Shown in pieces: positions 8,691 to 16,668 of a DNA stretch of 22,910 nucleotides. The notes under the pieces are model-generated. The model was given only the letters and a program-made list of their open reading frames with translations. It did not search any database and was not told where the DNA came from. The first letter of the stretch is position 1. Every line of letters starts with the position of its first letter. Position numbers and translations under genes: made by a program. Origin of the DNA: Micropepsaceae bacterium (lineage in GTDB: Bacteria; Pseudomonadota; Alphaproteobacteria; Micropepsales; Micropepsaceae); assembly GCA_025450355.1 (NCBI GenBank), contig JANWHR010000073.1:1-22910 (forward strand). The letters run 5' to 3'.

Positions 8691-9991
8691 CGGCTCTGGC
8701 ACGCAGTATCGGCGGCCACACGGATGCGTTCCGTCATGATTTTGCCCGTCGTGAGGTCGAGCTGCCGGGTGGGGCATTGCAGTGGCTGCAGGACAGGCGC
8801 CGGGCTGCGATGACGGCATTCACGGCAATTGGCGTGCCGAACCGGCGCGTTGAAGCGTGGAAATACACCGATCTGGCCAACCTGCTTGAACCGGATCTGC
8901 TGCCGATAACCGGATCGGGGGACGCGGACGAACGGGTTTCGCCTCTCCTGGACGAATCGAACCATCTGCGGCTGTTCAACGGATTCCTGAGCCGCTGCGC
9001 AAGCGACGATGCCATCGACATTGTCGATCTCTCGGCTCTGCGCGGCGAAGTGCCCGATTGGTTGCGAGAAAATTTTGGCGTTCTTGCCTGCGGGCCCGAT
9101 CAGCCCATGGGCGCGGCGTCGCTTGCCCTGATGCGCGGTGGCGTCGCGATTCGTGTCCGGCGAGATAACTCCCTCGCGCTGCATTTCTCCAATGGCGCGT
9201 CTCTGCGTCCATGCGTCAGTCACTGCCGTGTCCTTCTGCTCGTGGAGAGTGGCGTATCGGTGCGTCTGCTCGAAAGCCACACCGGCGAAACATCCAGCGG
9301 GAGCCTGCGCAACATCGGAGTGGAACTGATTCTCAACGCCAATTCCCGGCTGGAACATATCCGGTTGCAGAAAGATGCGGCGGACGCAGTCCATGTCACG
9401 AGCCTTGGCGCGATGCTGCGGCGGGATTCGCAATACCGCGCCTGCTATGCTGCGCTCGGCGCGAGGGCTTCGCGACTGGACATCAACATTCGCCTGACCG
9501 GCGACCGCAGCGAAGCCGCTCTTCACCATGTCGCGGCGGTTGACACGGGAATCGCCGATATTACTTCGGTGATCGATCACGCCAGCCCAAACACCCGCAG
9601 CCGGCAATTGTTCAAGAATGTGGCCGGCGGACATGGCCGGGTGGTCAATCAGGGCCGGGTCATCGTTCGGGAAGGTTCTGTCAAATCCGATTCGCACCAG
9701 CTGTTCAAAGCGCTGTTGCTGTCGCCACGGGCCGAGGTGGACGCGAAGCCGGAACTGGAGATTTTTGCCGACGATGTGTTGTGCGGCCACGGAACGGCAA
9801 TTGGCGCCCTGGATGAAGATGCGTTGTTCTATCTGCGCTCACGCGGAATTCCGGAAGAAGAAGCAAAACGGCTGCTGATCCGGGCGTTTTTGGCCGAGGC
9901 GGTCGAAGGTTTCGGAAATGAGGCAATCCGTGATTCACTCTGGCAGGAGCTGGAGGGGGCGCTGACGAAAGCCGCAAAAGCATCCCGATGA
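8687..9991 (+). CDS. sufD: Fe-S cluster assembly protein SufD
   Basis: SufD is the SufB paralogue that completes the SufBC2D complex and helps supply iron. The 434-residue product has the SufD N-terminal helical region with the motif RRVEAWKYTDL (near residue 56), then a beta-helix core and the C-terminal block DDVLCGHGTAIGALDEDALFYLRSRGIPEEEA. His368 in CGHGTA corresponds by position in this motif to the functionally important histidine of E. coli SufD (His360). The core is more divergent than SufB, as is usual. Both ends overlap neighbours by ATGA, indicating translational coupling with sufC and sufS2. Confidence 0.95.
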   Translation: MTALARSIGGHTDAFRHDFARREVELPGGALQWLQDRRRAAMTAFTAIGVPNRRVEAWKYTDLANLLEPDLLPITGSGDADERVSPLLDESNHLRLFNGFLSRCASDDAIDIVDLSALRGEVPDWLRENFGVLACGPDQPMGAASLALMRGGVAIRVRRDNSLALHFSNGASLRPCVSHCRVLLLVESGVSVRLLESHTGETSSGSLRNIGVELILNANSRLEHIRLQKDAADAVHVTSLGAMLRRDSQYRACYAALGARASRLDINIRLTGDRSEAALHHVAAVDTGIADITSVIDHASPNTRSRQLFKNVAGGHGRVVNQGRVIVREGSVKSDSHQLFKALLLSPRAEVDAKPELEIFADDVLCGHGTAIGALDEDALFYLRSRGIPEEEAKRLLIRAFLAEAVEGFGNEAIRDSLWQELEGALTKAAKASR

Positions 9992-11241
9992 TTCCGCAAC
10001 CAGTCAGCAAAGATCCGGTTTACGATGCCGCCGCGTTGCGCCGGGATTTTCCGATTCTCGCGACGAGAGTGAACGGGAAACCGCTGGTCTATCTCGACAA
10101 TGCGGCATCGGCGCAAAAGCCGGCGCCCGTCATTGATGCTGTGGAGAAATTCGTCACGCGCGAATATGCGAATGTGCACCGCGGCGTGCATTTTCTCTCC
10201 AGCGCCGCCACGGAAGCCTATGAAAGCGCGCGCGACCGGGTCCGCCGCTTCCTCAACGCCGCGCATCATGACGAAATCGTTTTCACCCGGGGAGGGACGG
10301 AGGCGATCAACATGGTCGCTTCGTCCTGGCTTGCGCCGCGCATTCAGCCGGGGGACGAAATCGTCCTCAGCGTGATGGAGCACCACTCGAACATCGTGCC
10401 GTGGCATTTCTTGCGGGAGCGCCAGGGCGCGGTTCTGAAATGGGTGGACGTCTCCGGCTACGGGGAACTCGATCCCGGGGATATTGCGCGCGCGCTGTCA
10501 CCGCGCACAAAGCTGGTCGCGATCACCCACATGTCGAACGTGCTCGGCACGGAAACCAATCTGCGTGAGATCGTGCGCCTGGCGCATTCGAAAGGGGTGG
10601 CGGTTCTTGCGGATGGCTGCCAGGCGGCGGTTCACGCGCAGGTGGACGTGCAGGAGCTCGATGTCGATTTTTACGCCATTACGGGGCACAAGCTTTATGG
10701 CCCGACCGGCATTGGCGCGCTGTATGGCAAACGGGATCATCTCAAAGCGATGCGGCCGTGGCTCGGCGGCGGTGAAATGATTCGCGAAGTGACGCAGGAA
10801 AGCATCACTTACGCCGATCCGCCGATGCGCTTTGAGGCGGGTACGCCCCCAATCATTCAGGCTGTCGGTCTGGCCGCGGCCCTCGATTACATCGATACGG
10901 TCGGGCGTGAACGCATTAGCCTGCACGAACACGCGCTGACCGCGGCCGCGACAAGAAAACTGAAGGAGTTGAACGGCATCCGGATCATCGGGGAGGCGCC
11001 CGCAAAGGGACCGATCATCTCGTTTGAAGCGACCGGTATTCATCCGCACGACCTTGCGACGATTCTCGATTCCGAAGGTGTGGCCGTGCGAGGAGGTCAC
11101 CATTGTGCTCAGCCCCTGATGCGCCGATTCGACGTGATGGGAACCGCGCGCGCCTCTTTTGCGCTGTACAACACGGCCGAGGAAGTGGATGCACTGATCC
11201 ATGCCGTGGTGCAGGCGCGCCGGGTATTTGACAATGGATGA
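9988..11241 (+). CDS. sufS: Cysteine desulfurase SufS (class II)
   Basis: SufS mobilises sulfur from cysteine for the SUF machinery. The 417-residue protein shows PLP Lys235 in ITGHKLYGPTG, the aspartate in ADGCQAAVH (Asp209), VYLDNAASAQKP near the N-terminus and active Cys373 in RGGHHCAQPLM. The RxGHHC loop and the extended N-terminus place it in the SufS/CsdA class II group, distinct from the NifS-like enzyme earlier in the operon. Class II enzymes need a sulfur acceptor; sufU follows immediately and no sufE is present in the window. The start overlaps sufD by ATGA and the end overlaps sufU by 8 bases. Confidence 0.96.
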   Translation: MIPQPVSKDPVYDAAALRRDFPILATRVNGKPLVYLDNAASAQKPAPVIDAVEKFVTREYANVHRGVHFLSSAATEAYESARDRVRRFLNAAHHDEIVFTRGGTEAINMVASSWLAPRIQPGDEIVLSVMEHHSNIVPWHFLRERQGAVLKWVDVSGYGELDPGDIARALSPRTKLVAITHMSNVLGTETNLREIVRLAHSKGVAVLADGCQAAVHAQVDVQELDVDFYAITGHKLYGPTGIGALYGKRDHLKAMRPWLGGGEMIREVTQESITYADPPMRFEAGTPPIIQAVGLAAALDYIDTVGRERISLHEHALTAAATRKLKELNGIRIIGEAPAKGPIISFEATGIHPHDLATILDSEGVAVRGGHHCAQPLMRRFDVMGTARASFALYNTAEEVDALIHAVVQARRVFDNG

Positions 11242-11689
11242 CTCATTGCGCGAACTCTACCAGGAAGTGATCCTGGATCATTCGCGGCACCCCCGCCATT
11301 TTGGCGCGCTCGCTGCGCACACCAATATGGCGGAAGGGCATAATCCGCTGTGTGGCGACCGGGTCAAAATCTTTATGCAGATTGATTCCGCGGGACGCAT
11401 TCAGGACGTCAGCTTCGACGGGCGTGGATGTGCGATCTCCGTTGCCTCGGCATCGCTGATGACGCAATTGCTGAAGGGGCGTACGGTGGCGGAAGCCGAA
11501 CGGCTGATGGGCGGATTTCTCGCGCTGGTGAAAGGCGAGGACACGACAGATCTGGAACCATCCGATCGCGAGCATCTTCAAGTCATGGCAGGCGTTTCGG
11601 CATTTCCGATGCGGGTGAAATGCGCAACGCTCGCCTGGCACGCCATGAAAGCCGCGCTGGAGCATAAAGGCGGGGCAAAAACCGAATGA
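11234..11689 (+). CDS. sufU: SUF sulfur acceptor/scaffold SufU
   Basis: SufU is an IscU-fold zinc protein that accepts persulfide from SufS and passes it to SufBCD. The 151-residue product carries the three expected cysteines: Cys40 in NPLCGD with Asp42, Cys66 in GRGCAISVASASLM and Cys130 in RVKCATLAWHA. The insertion between the second and third cysteines (LMGGFLALVKGED and following) separates SufU from IscU. ATG 11234 gives the canonical LRELYQEVILDHSRHPRHFG start and overlaps the sufS stop by 8 bases. The pairing with an adjacent class II SufS is the standard SufS-SufU arrangement. Confidence 0.94.
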   Translation: MDDSLRELYQEVILDHSRHPRHFGALAAHTNMAEGHNPLCGDRVKIFMQIDSAGRIQDVSFDGRGCAISVASASLMTQLLKGRTVAEAERLMGGFLALVKGEDTTDLEPSDREHLQVMAGVSAFPMRVKCATLAWHAMKAALEHKGGAKTE

Positions 11690-12057
11690 GTAACGCAACA
11701 GCAATGGCCGAACCGGCAAACAACCCCGCCTCTGCGATGTCCGGCGAGGAACTCGAAACGTTTGGGCACGAACTGATCGCGGCGCTGAAGTCCGTTTATG
11801 ATCCGGAAATTCCTGTGGACATTTATGAACTCGGCCTGATCTACAAACTGGATGTTTCGGACAGCCGAGACGTCACCGTAGATATGACGTTGACGGCGCC
11901 CGGCTGTCCGGTGGCCGGTGAGATGCCGGAGATGGTGAGAAATGCGCTTTTGGCTGTGCCAGGCGTGGGCGAGGTCATGGTAAATATGACCTTCGATCCG
12001 CCATGGACGCCCGACCGCATGTCGGAAGAAGCGAAACTCGAACTGAACATGTTCTGA
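11686..12057 (+). CDS. sufT: SUF maturation factor SufT (MIP18/DUF59 family)
   Basis: SufT-type proteins help mature Fe-S enzymes and are commonly encoded in suf operons. The 123-residue product has a low-complexity first 20 residues and then the DUF59 core: VYDPEIPVDIYELGLIY (38-54), the strand VTVDMTLTAPGCPVAGEMPE with conserved Cys74, and GVGEVMVNMTFDPPW near the C-terminus. PaaD is a related family but lacks this context. The start overlaps the sufU stop by ATGA (11686-11689). The exact biochemical step is not established from sequence. Confidence 0.93.
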   Translation: MSNATAMAEPANNPASAMSGEELETFGHELIAALKSVYDPEIPVDIYELGLIYKLDVSDSRDVTVDMTLTAPGCPVAGEMPEMVRNALLAVPGVGEVMVNMTFDPPWTPDRMSEEAKLELNMF

Positions 12058-12065
12058 ATCGCGCC

Positions 12066-12476
12066 ATGACAGCTGCACAAGACACCGCTACCACACGCCG
12101 CCGCCGCGAACGGCCGAAAGTGCTGCGCCTGACCGACGCCGCAGCGGCGCGAATCCATCAGATTCTGGAAAGTTCAGCGGGCCGCTACATCGGCGTCAGA
12201 GTGGGAGTCAGGAATGGCGGTTGCGCCGGAATGACTTACACGATGGATTATGCGGAAACCCAGAACGCACTGGATGAGGTGATTGAAGACAAGGGTGTCA
12301 GGGTACTGATCGATCCCAAGGCCGTCATGTTTCTGATAGGCACCGAGATGGATTATGTGCGCGACCGGCTGGCAACGCGGTTTGTCTTTAAAAACCCCAA
12401 TCAGACAGAAGCTTGCGGATGCGGTGAATCCGTTGTCCTCAAGCCTGCCGATCCCGACGGCGAAGCGGCGAACTAA
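12066..12476 (+). CDS. sufA: A-type Fe-S carrier, SufA/HesB family
   Basis: A-type carriers receive clusters from the scaffold and deliver them to apo-proteins. The 136-residue product has the A-type core from residue 18 (VLRLTDAAAARI) to the end, with the three ligand cysteines Cys53 (NGGCAGMTY), Cys117 and Cys119 (ACGCGESV). The first 17 residues are a basic extension with a run of arginines. ATG 12066 lies 8 bases after the sufT stop; an in-frame ATG at 12003 is inside sufT and gives an unrelated N-terminus. It is the last gene of the operon. IscA and ErpA are sister groups; operon membership favours the SufA label. Confidence 0.92.
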   Translation: MTAAQDTATTRRRRERPKVLRLTDAAAARIHQILESSAGRYIGVRVGVRNGGCAGMTYTMDYAETQNALDEVIEDKGVRVLIDPKAVMFLIGTEMDYVRDRLATRFVFKNPNQTEACGCGESVVLKPADPDGEAAN

Positions 12477-12566
12477 TTCCAACAAGCCTGGAATGGTTGG
12501 AGCGGTAAGGTTCTGTCCGGAAATCAACAGCTTACGTATATTTAGATCGCATGCTGACGAAACCGC

Positions 12567-12596
12567 TTGACTTAAGCCGTAAACTGACGATATGTT
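12567..12596 (+). promoter_or_regulatory. Candidate sigma70-like promoter upstream of methyltransferase
   Basis: TTGACT (12567-12572) and TATGTT (12591-12596) are 18 bases apart. The -10 match is only partial. The last two bases of the -10 overlap the CtrA-type box that begins at 12595, and one copy of CTGACGA ends directly before the -10. Confidence 0.42.
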
Positions 12597-12613
12597 AACG
12601 TTTTGTTAACCAT
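12595..12613 (+). promoter_or_regulatory. CtrA-type binding box (TTAA-N7-TTAAC)
   Basis: TTAACGTTTTGTTAACCAT matches the CtrA consensus TTAA-N7-TTAAC exactly, and its second half extends into TTAACCAT, the extended half-site seen at many alphaproteobacterial CtrA targets. It also forms two GTTAAC palindromes 11 bases apart. It overlaps the -10 of the candidate promoter, a position more typical of repression than activation. Binding is a prediction. Confidence 0.55.
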
Positions 12614-12707
12614 TCCCGCCGCCCTGGGGGGCATTGCGGGGCAGCGTCGTGCCCGGGTCTGCGTGAGAAATCCCGGAGTAGGCGTAGCGTAACGTGTAGG
12701 GGGCGTA

Positions 12708-13007
12708 ATGCTCGCGTATCAGGAGCTGAAGGAGTCGCGTGGCCGCGAATTTGTGGTCCGCGCCACACGCGATAACACGCGGAAGTTGTTTCAAAATCCT
12801 CGATCAGAGGTCCGTACCGGTTCGTCCCGGTACACGGATAACCACGTCAGTCCGGGCGGTTTTGCGGTCCCCCTCAATCGCAAGCAGGGGGCGCCAGAAC
12901 GCCGTCGCCGGAGCCGGACCTCATTCAGCGTCCGCTTTGTAAATTTATCCTATTCCGCAAGCTGTGCCGGAGCGTGCAGGAGCGGATTGTCAGGGGGTGG
13001 TCAATGA
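12708..13007 (+). CDS. Possible small protein upstream of the methyltransferase (doubtful)
   Basis: This is a 99-codon frame with no family I recognise. In its favour, AGGGGG lies 5 bases before the ATG, the first half has GC-rich third positions like its neighbours, and its TGA overlaps the methyltransferase ATG as ATGA (13004-13007), the coupling style used throughout the suf operon. Against it, the frame contains a hairpin at 12814-12833, and the second half is a basic, low-complexity stretch (ERRRRSRTSF) followed by a Ser/Gly/Cys-rich tail. It could be a leader peptide, a small gene or chance. Confidence 0.25.
   Translation: MLAYQELKESRGREFVVRATRDNTRKLFQNPRSEVRTGSSRYTDNHVSPGGFAVPLNRKQGAPERRRRSRTSFSVRFVNLSYSASCAGACRSGLSGGGQ
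12814..12833. repeat. Perfect 7-bp inverted repeat
   Basis: GTACCGG (12814-12820) and CCGGTAC (12827-12833) flank the 6-base loop TTCGTC. The stem extends on both sides by CCG/CGG if one A is bulged. The element sits in the long leader of the methyltransferase. It has no T-run and is not a clear terminator. Confidence 0.5.
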
Positions 13008-14011
13008 CAAAAATGTACGGGGCCTGGGCCGCGGAGTCGCGAGGTCAAACTGCGGTTGCCGACAAAGCCGATTATGGGCGGCGCGATCATGATCCGGATT
13101 GGCGCTTTGCGCTGCAACATGCGCTTGATAGTGGCCTTGATGATTTCTATCGTGCTCCGGATGTGAATTCCATCGACCGGCTGGCCTGGCAATTGGGCAA
13201 AATTCACGATCTGGCCCTGGCCGAAGATCAGTTGCCGGAATTCAGGACGATTTGCCAGTCTCACCTCCTCGCGCAGATTATCCTTGAGGACCCGTATTCC
13301 CGGCGGGCCTATGAAAAGCCCCGGGGATACGCTGGCGACGCGGTGATGCTCGACTACATTTACAGGCCATCACTGATCGGGATGTCCGAGACCGGTCAGG
13401 TGGTTCACAGGGCAACGACCGAACTCCCCAATGCAAAGAGTGTCCTCTGGCGGCGAGACTATCTGACTCGCCACATCCTTGCGATCGCAAAGCGGACCAA
13501 CGCCGGAAGGGTGTTGTCTGTCGCGAGCGGCCACATGCGGGAATTGGATGAAATCGCTGGCACAGGCGATGAACGGAACCTCGAATTCCATGCAGTCGAT
13601 TCGGATCGGGCCTCGCTGGACGAATGCAAACGCAGCTATCCGTCGTTTAATCTGAACGTGATCGCATCGCCGGCAATTGCGATTTCGAGGTTAAAGCTCA
13701 ACGGCGGTTTTCATCTCATCTATGCGGCTGGTCTTTCCGACTATTTGTCCGATGCGACGCTCGAGTTCCTGATCGCACAACTTTATAAACGTCTCCTGCC
13801 GAATGGGCTTCTTTGCCTGAGTAACTTTACAAGACAAAATCACGGGCGCGGTTTTATGGAAGGATTTATGAACTGGTCGCTCGTGCTGAGAAACGAATTT
13901 GAGCTCCTGGGGGCAGCGAGATCGGCCTTGCCCGGCTGCCGAGCCTCGGTTTTTACGGATCCCTTCGGCAACATTGCCTATCTGGAAATACGGAAGCAGC
14001 CGGAACACTAA
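13004..14011 (+). CDS. SAM-dependent methyltransferase, PhcB-like
   Basis: The 335-residue cytoplasmic protein has a helical N-terminal part (1-120) with the signature YEKPRGYAGDAVMLDYIY (103-120), then a Rossmann methyltransferase domain. Motif I is RVLSVASGHMREL (169-181), an acidic residue for ribose binding is in AVDSD (197-201), and the post-motif is FHLIYAAGLSDYL. The KPRGYxGD signature is shared with the family that includes Ralstonia PhcB, the SAM enzyme that makes 3-hydroxy fatty acid methyl esters used in quorum sensing; many members are uncharacterised, so the substrate is an inference. Motif I is atypical (ASGHMRE). ATG 13004 is preceded by a strong GGGGGTGG. The gene converges on a sensor kinase 33 bases away. 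Confidence 0.8.
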   Translation: MTKMYGAWAAESRGQTAVADKADYGRRDHDPDWRFALQHALDSGLDDFYRAPDVNSIDRLAWQLGKIHDLALAEDQLPEFRTICQSHLLAQIILEDPYSRRAYEKPRGYAGDAVMLDYIYRPSLIGMSETGQVVHRATTELPNAKSVLWRRDYLTRHILAIAKRTNAGRVLSVASGHMRELDEIAGTGDERNLEFHAVDSDRASLDECKRSYPSFNLNVIASPAIAISRLKLNGGFHLIYAAGLSDYLSDATLEFLIAQLYKRLLPNGLLCLSNFTRQNHGRGFMEGFMNWSLVLRNEFELLGAARSALPGCRASVFTDPFGNIAYLEIRKQPEH

Positions 14012-14044
14012 CCGTTGGGGGCGCGTGAGGCGATAGAGCGAACT

Positions 14045-15556
14045 TTACGCGCTCTCCAGTTCATCCAGCGCCCGCGTCAGGCGCCACGCGGGTATCCGTA
14101 CGGTGACGCACGTGCCCTGACCGACATGGCTTTCGATTTCCAATGAACCGCCGTGGAGTTCGGTAAGCCGTTTCGCGTAGGGCAGGCCCAGACCCAATCC
14201 GCCGTGCCGTCGCGAATAGGTGGCCTCCACCTGTTCGAACGGCCGCAATACGCGTTCCATGTTTTCGGGTGCGATTCCGATTCCGGTATCCGAAATCCGG
14301 ACCGTAATGCCCTTTGTGAAATGGGCCGAGACCTGAACGTGAATGGCGCCACCCTCCGTGGTAAATTTTATCGCATTGGTGATCAGATTTGAGAAAATCT
14401 GCAACACCAGCCTCTCGTCTGCGACGATCCGGATTTCCCGCTGCACGCCGGCAACGTCCAGCCGGACGCCGCTCTCGTCCGCCCGCATCTGGCACATGCG
14501 GATGCAGGCGCGCATCGTCTCCGCGAGATCGAACTCGCGTTCGGTGAGTTCCAGTTTTCCGGATTCTGCTTTTGCCAGGTCCAGAATATCATTGATGATC
14601 GCAAGCAGATGTGCGCCGCTGTCGTGAATGTCACGGGCATATTCCGTGTATTTTTCATTACGGATCGATCCAAACAGCTCGCGCCGGATTATGTCCGAGA
14701 ACCCTATGATCGCGTTGAGTGGTGTGCGGAGTTCGTGACTCATGGTGGCGAGGAATTCGCCCTTGGATTTGTTCGCACGCATCGCTTCGGCCAACGCTTC
14801 CGAGACCAGAAAGTTTTTCTCTTCTACGATCTTTTGCGCGAGATAGGCCCTGCGCATGTACATTTCCTGGATGTACGCGGCAAAGAGGCCGATGATGATG
14901 GCCATACCCAGAAAGAAATCGTTCGAGATGAAGATCGGCAGCGGAATTGGATTGATCCAAAGTCCGATCAATTGATAGCAGACGAACAACCACACCGAGA
15001 TCACTGCCGAATAGCGGAATTTCAGGCGGATGAAGCTGCTGCAATAGCTGGCGACGACGATGAGGCCTGCGTAGTAGAGGCTGTTGAACGGCGGCCCCAT
15101 GATCGCGGTCATTGCGATGATGCCCATGCCCGAAACGAGCATGGCCATCGCAAGCCAGAGCTGCATCCGCCGCTGAAATTCCCGATGATAGGAGAGCGCG
15201 TATATGCCGAGCAGACTTGGCGCCACGAACCCTATCCGGATTGCCAGCAGAAAAAACTGCGCCGGCCCGCCCAGCAACCGGTCAAGGGCTCCAAACAGGA
15301 GATACAGCAGAGTTCCGGCAACGAAATAAGTGCGAATGAAGTCTATTGATTCGGCGTGCGCGTCCCGTTGATACATACGCTCGGCGCGCGGATCCCGGAA
15401 CTGGAGCCGGTAAAAGTCCAGTTCGAACTGCGGTTGGCCCGTTTCCGCCAAGGTGGACACCGGCTGCATCGGCTCCAGGTTCTCTTGCGCTTCCGCCATC
15501 CGGCAAAAATGCGCAAATTTTACCAAGCCCGGAAAATGCGCTCCTGGGAGCGACAT
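14045..15556 (-). CDS. Membrane sensor histidine kinase, six TM segments
   Basis: The 503-residue protein has a cytosolic N-terminus of about 70 residues, six predicted membrane helices (about 74-92, 101-121, 132-152, 158-176, 182-200, 211-229), a short coiled linker and a HisKA-HATPase core. Phospho-acceptor His274 is in ATMSHELRTPLNAI; the N-box is FSNLITNAIKF (388-398), G1 is SDTGIGIAPE and G2 is HGGLGLGLPYAK. No receiver domain and no large periplasmic loop are present, so the membrane domain itself probably senses a hydrophobic or membrane signal. The kinase core resembles the PleC/DivJ type of alphaproteobacteria. The start is uncertain: ATG at residue 20 or 30 is also possible, as none has a good ribosome binding site. 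No response regulator is adjacent. Confidence 0.88.
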   Translation of the reverse strand: MSLPGAHFPGLVKFAHFCRMAEAQENLEPMQPVSTLAETGQPQFELDFYRLQFRDPRAERMYQRDAHAESIDFIRTYFVAGTLLYLLFGALDRLLGGPAQFFLLAIRIGFVAPSLLGIYALSYHREFQRRMQLWLAMAMLVSGMGIIAMTAIMGPPFNSLYYAGLIVVASYCSSFIRLKFRYSAVISVWLFVCYQLIGLWINPIPLPIFISNDFFLGMAIIIGLFAAYIQEMYMRRAYLAQKIVEEKNFLVSEALAEAMRANKSKGEFLATMSHELRTPLNAIIGFSDIIRRELFGSIRNEKYTEYARDIHDSGAHLLAIINDILDLAKAESGKLELTEREFDLAETMRACIRMCQMRADESGVRLDVAGVQREIRIVADERLVLQIFSNLITNAIKFTTEGGAIHVQVSAHFTKGITVRISDTGIGIAPENMERVLRPFEQVEATYSRRHGGLGLGLPYAKRLTELHGGSLEIESHVGQGTCVTVRIPAWRLTRALDELESA

Positions 15557-15653
15557 GGGGTTTCCGGGACCCCCGCAGGAATAGCGGAATGTCGGTTAAG
15601 AATTTGGAAACGGATTGCCGCGCCTGGAGATTCAGGTCCCCGAAATCCGGCGT

Positions 15654-16538
15654 TTAATCGCCGACGTCCAACGCCCGGACGATCCTTTTCAGGGCTGGCG
15701 CGATGTCCTGCCGCGCAAGCCCTACAGCCAAATTGGCCTGCAAAAAACCGACCTTGTCGCCGCAATCATAGCGGGCGCAAGTGGTCGTCACCGCATGGAA
15801 CGGCATCTTTCCCAAAAGCCGGGCCATGGCGTCGGTGAGCTGAATCTCATTGCCTGCCCCACGCTCGCGGCGTTCCAGTTCCGCGAAGATTTCGGGCGGC
15901 AGAATGTACCGGCCGATGATGCACAGGTTGGACGGCGCTGCCGATGGTTTCGGCTTTTCAACCAAACCCAGCACCTCGGTCACCGCTCCCCGGCTGACGC
16001 CCGGCGCAATCACGCCATATCGCTGCGTCTCTTCGCGCGGTTTTTCTTCGGCTGCGACTACAACACCGCCGCCTATGACGCGCCAGGCATCAACCATCTG
16101 CCTGAGCGCTCCGGGCTGTCCAACCATCAGGTCGTCCGGCAGAACGACCGCAAAAGGTTCATTGCCCACAAGATGTTGCGCGCAAAGCACCGCATGACCG
16201 AGGCCAAGGGGCTTCTGTTGCCGCGTAAATGAGACGGAGCCGGTATTTGGAAGGCTTTCCAACAGGCTATGGAGTTCCCTGGTCTTTTCCCTGGCCGTGA
16301 GCAGCGCCTCCAGCTCGTAAGCGTGATCAAAATGATCTTCGATTACGTGCTTCCCACGGCCGGTTACGAAAATGAATTGCTCGATTCCTGCTTCCCGCGC
16401 CTCCTCAACCCCGTACTGGATCACCGGCTTGTCCACGACCGGGAGCATTTCTTTGGGAATTGCCTTGGTGGCGGGGAGAAAGCGCGTTCCCATGCCAGCG
16501 ACTGGGAATACGGCTTTACGAATGCGCATCGCGGGCAT
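15654..16538 (-). CDS. galU: UTP-glucose-1-phosphate uridylyltransferase
   Basis: GalU makes UDP-glucose from glucose-1-phosphate and UTP in the cytoplasm. The 294-residue product shows the nucleotidyltransferase signature KAVFPVAGMGTRFLPATK followed by IPKEMLPVVDKPVIQYGVEEA, then QQKPLGLGHAVLCA, the metal-binding VVLPDDLM and VLGLVEKPKP. The length is normal. Two ATG codons (16538 and 16529) could start the protein, with no clear ribosome binding site to decide. It follows ugd after a 130-base gap in which no function other than possible AT-rich promoter sequence was seen, so it may have its own promoter. Its product is the substrate of the neighbouring Ugd. Confidence 0.96.
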   Translation of the reverse strand: MPAMRIRKAVFPVAGMGTRFLPATKAIPKEMLPVVDKPVIQYGVEEAREAGIEQFIFVTGRGKHVIEDHFDHAYELEALLTAREKTRELHSLLESLPNTGSVSFTRQQKPLGLGHAVLCAQHLVGNEPFAVVLPDDLMVGQPGALRQMVDAWRVIGGGVVVAAEEKPREETQRYGVIAPGVSRGAVTEVLGLVEKPKPSAAPSNLCIIGRYILPPEIFAELERRERGAGNEIQLTDAMARLLGKMPFHAVTTTCARYDCGDKVGFLQANLAVGLARQDIAPALKRIVRALDVGD

Positions 16539-16668
16539 GGCGGTTCTGTGTCATGGAAGGGAGCATCTCAATAATATCAACAGGTTACAAGTTTGATGAG
16601 CGCGCGAGCATGGCACATGGGGCGCGCCGTGGTCCATATCTCATGCAGACGCAGTGGGGACGGCGTTA

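Larger units (their letters stand above)
12477..13003. other. Long regulatory region between sufA and the methyltransferase
   Basis: These 527 bases hold a weak inverted repeat after sufA (TCCAAC 12478-12483 with GTTGGA 12496-12501, no T-run), a CTGACGA direct repeat (12554-12560 and 12584-12590, 30 bases apart), a sigma70-like promoter, a CtrA-type box, a hairpin at 12814-12833 and one possible small gene (12708-13007). No RNA gene or known riboswitch was recognised. If transcription starts near 12603, the methyltransferase has a leader of about 400 bases, which is unusually long for this window. Confidence 0.6.

Noticed and set aside
12478..12501. Terminator after sufA
   Set aside because: The TCCAAC/GTTGGA stem is only 6 bp with a 12-base loop and no T-run follows, so it is too weak to call.
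14609..15349. 246-codon plus-strand open frame opposite the kinase
   Set aside because: It is antisense to the membrane and HisKA parts of the kinase; the composition is His/Asp/Arg-rich, as expected from complementing hydrophobic codons.
15594..15600. Second CtrA site, upstream of the kinase (minus strand CTTAACC)
   Set aside because: Only one half-site is present, with no second TTAA at the correct spacing and no -10 at a suitable distance.
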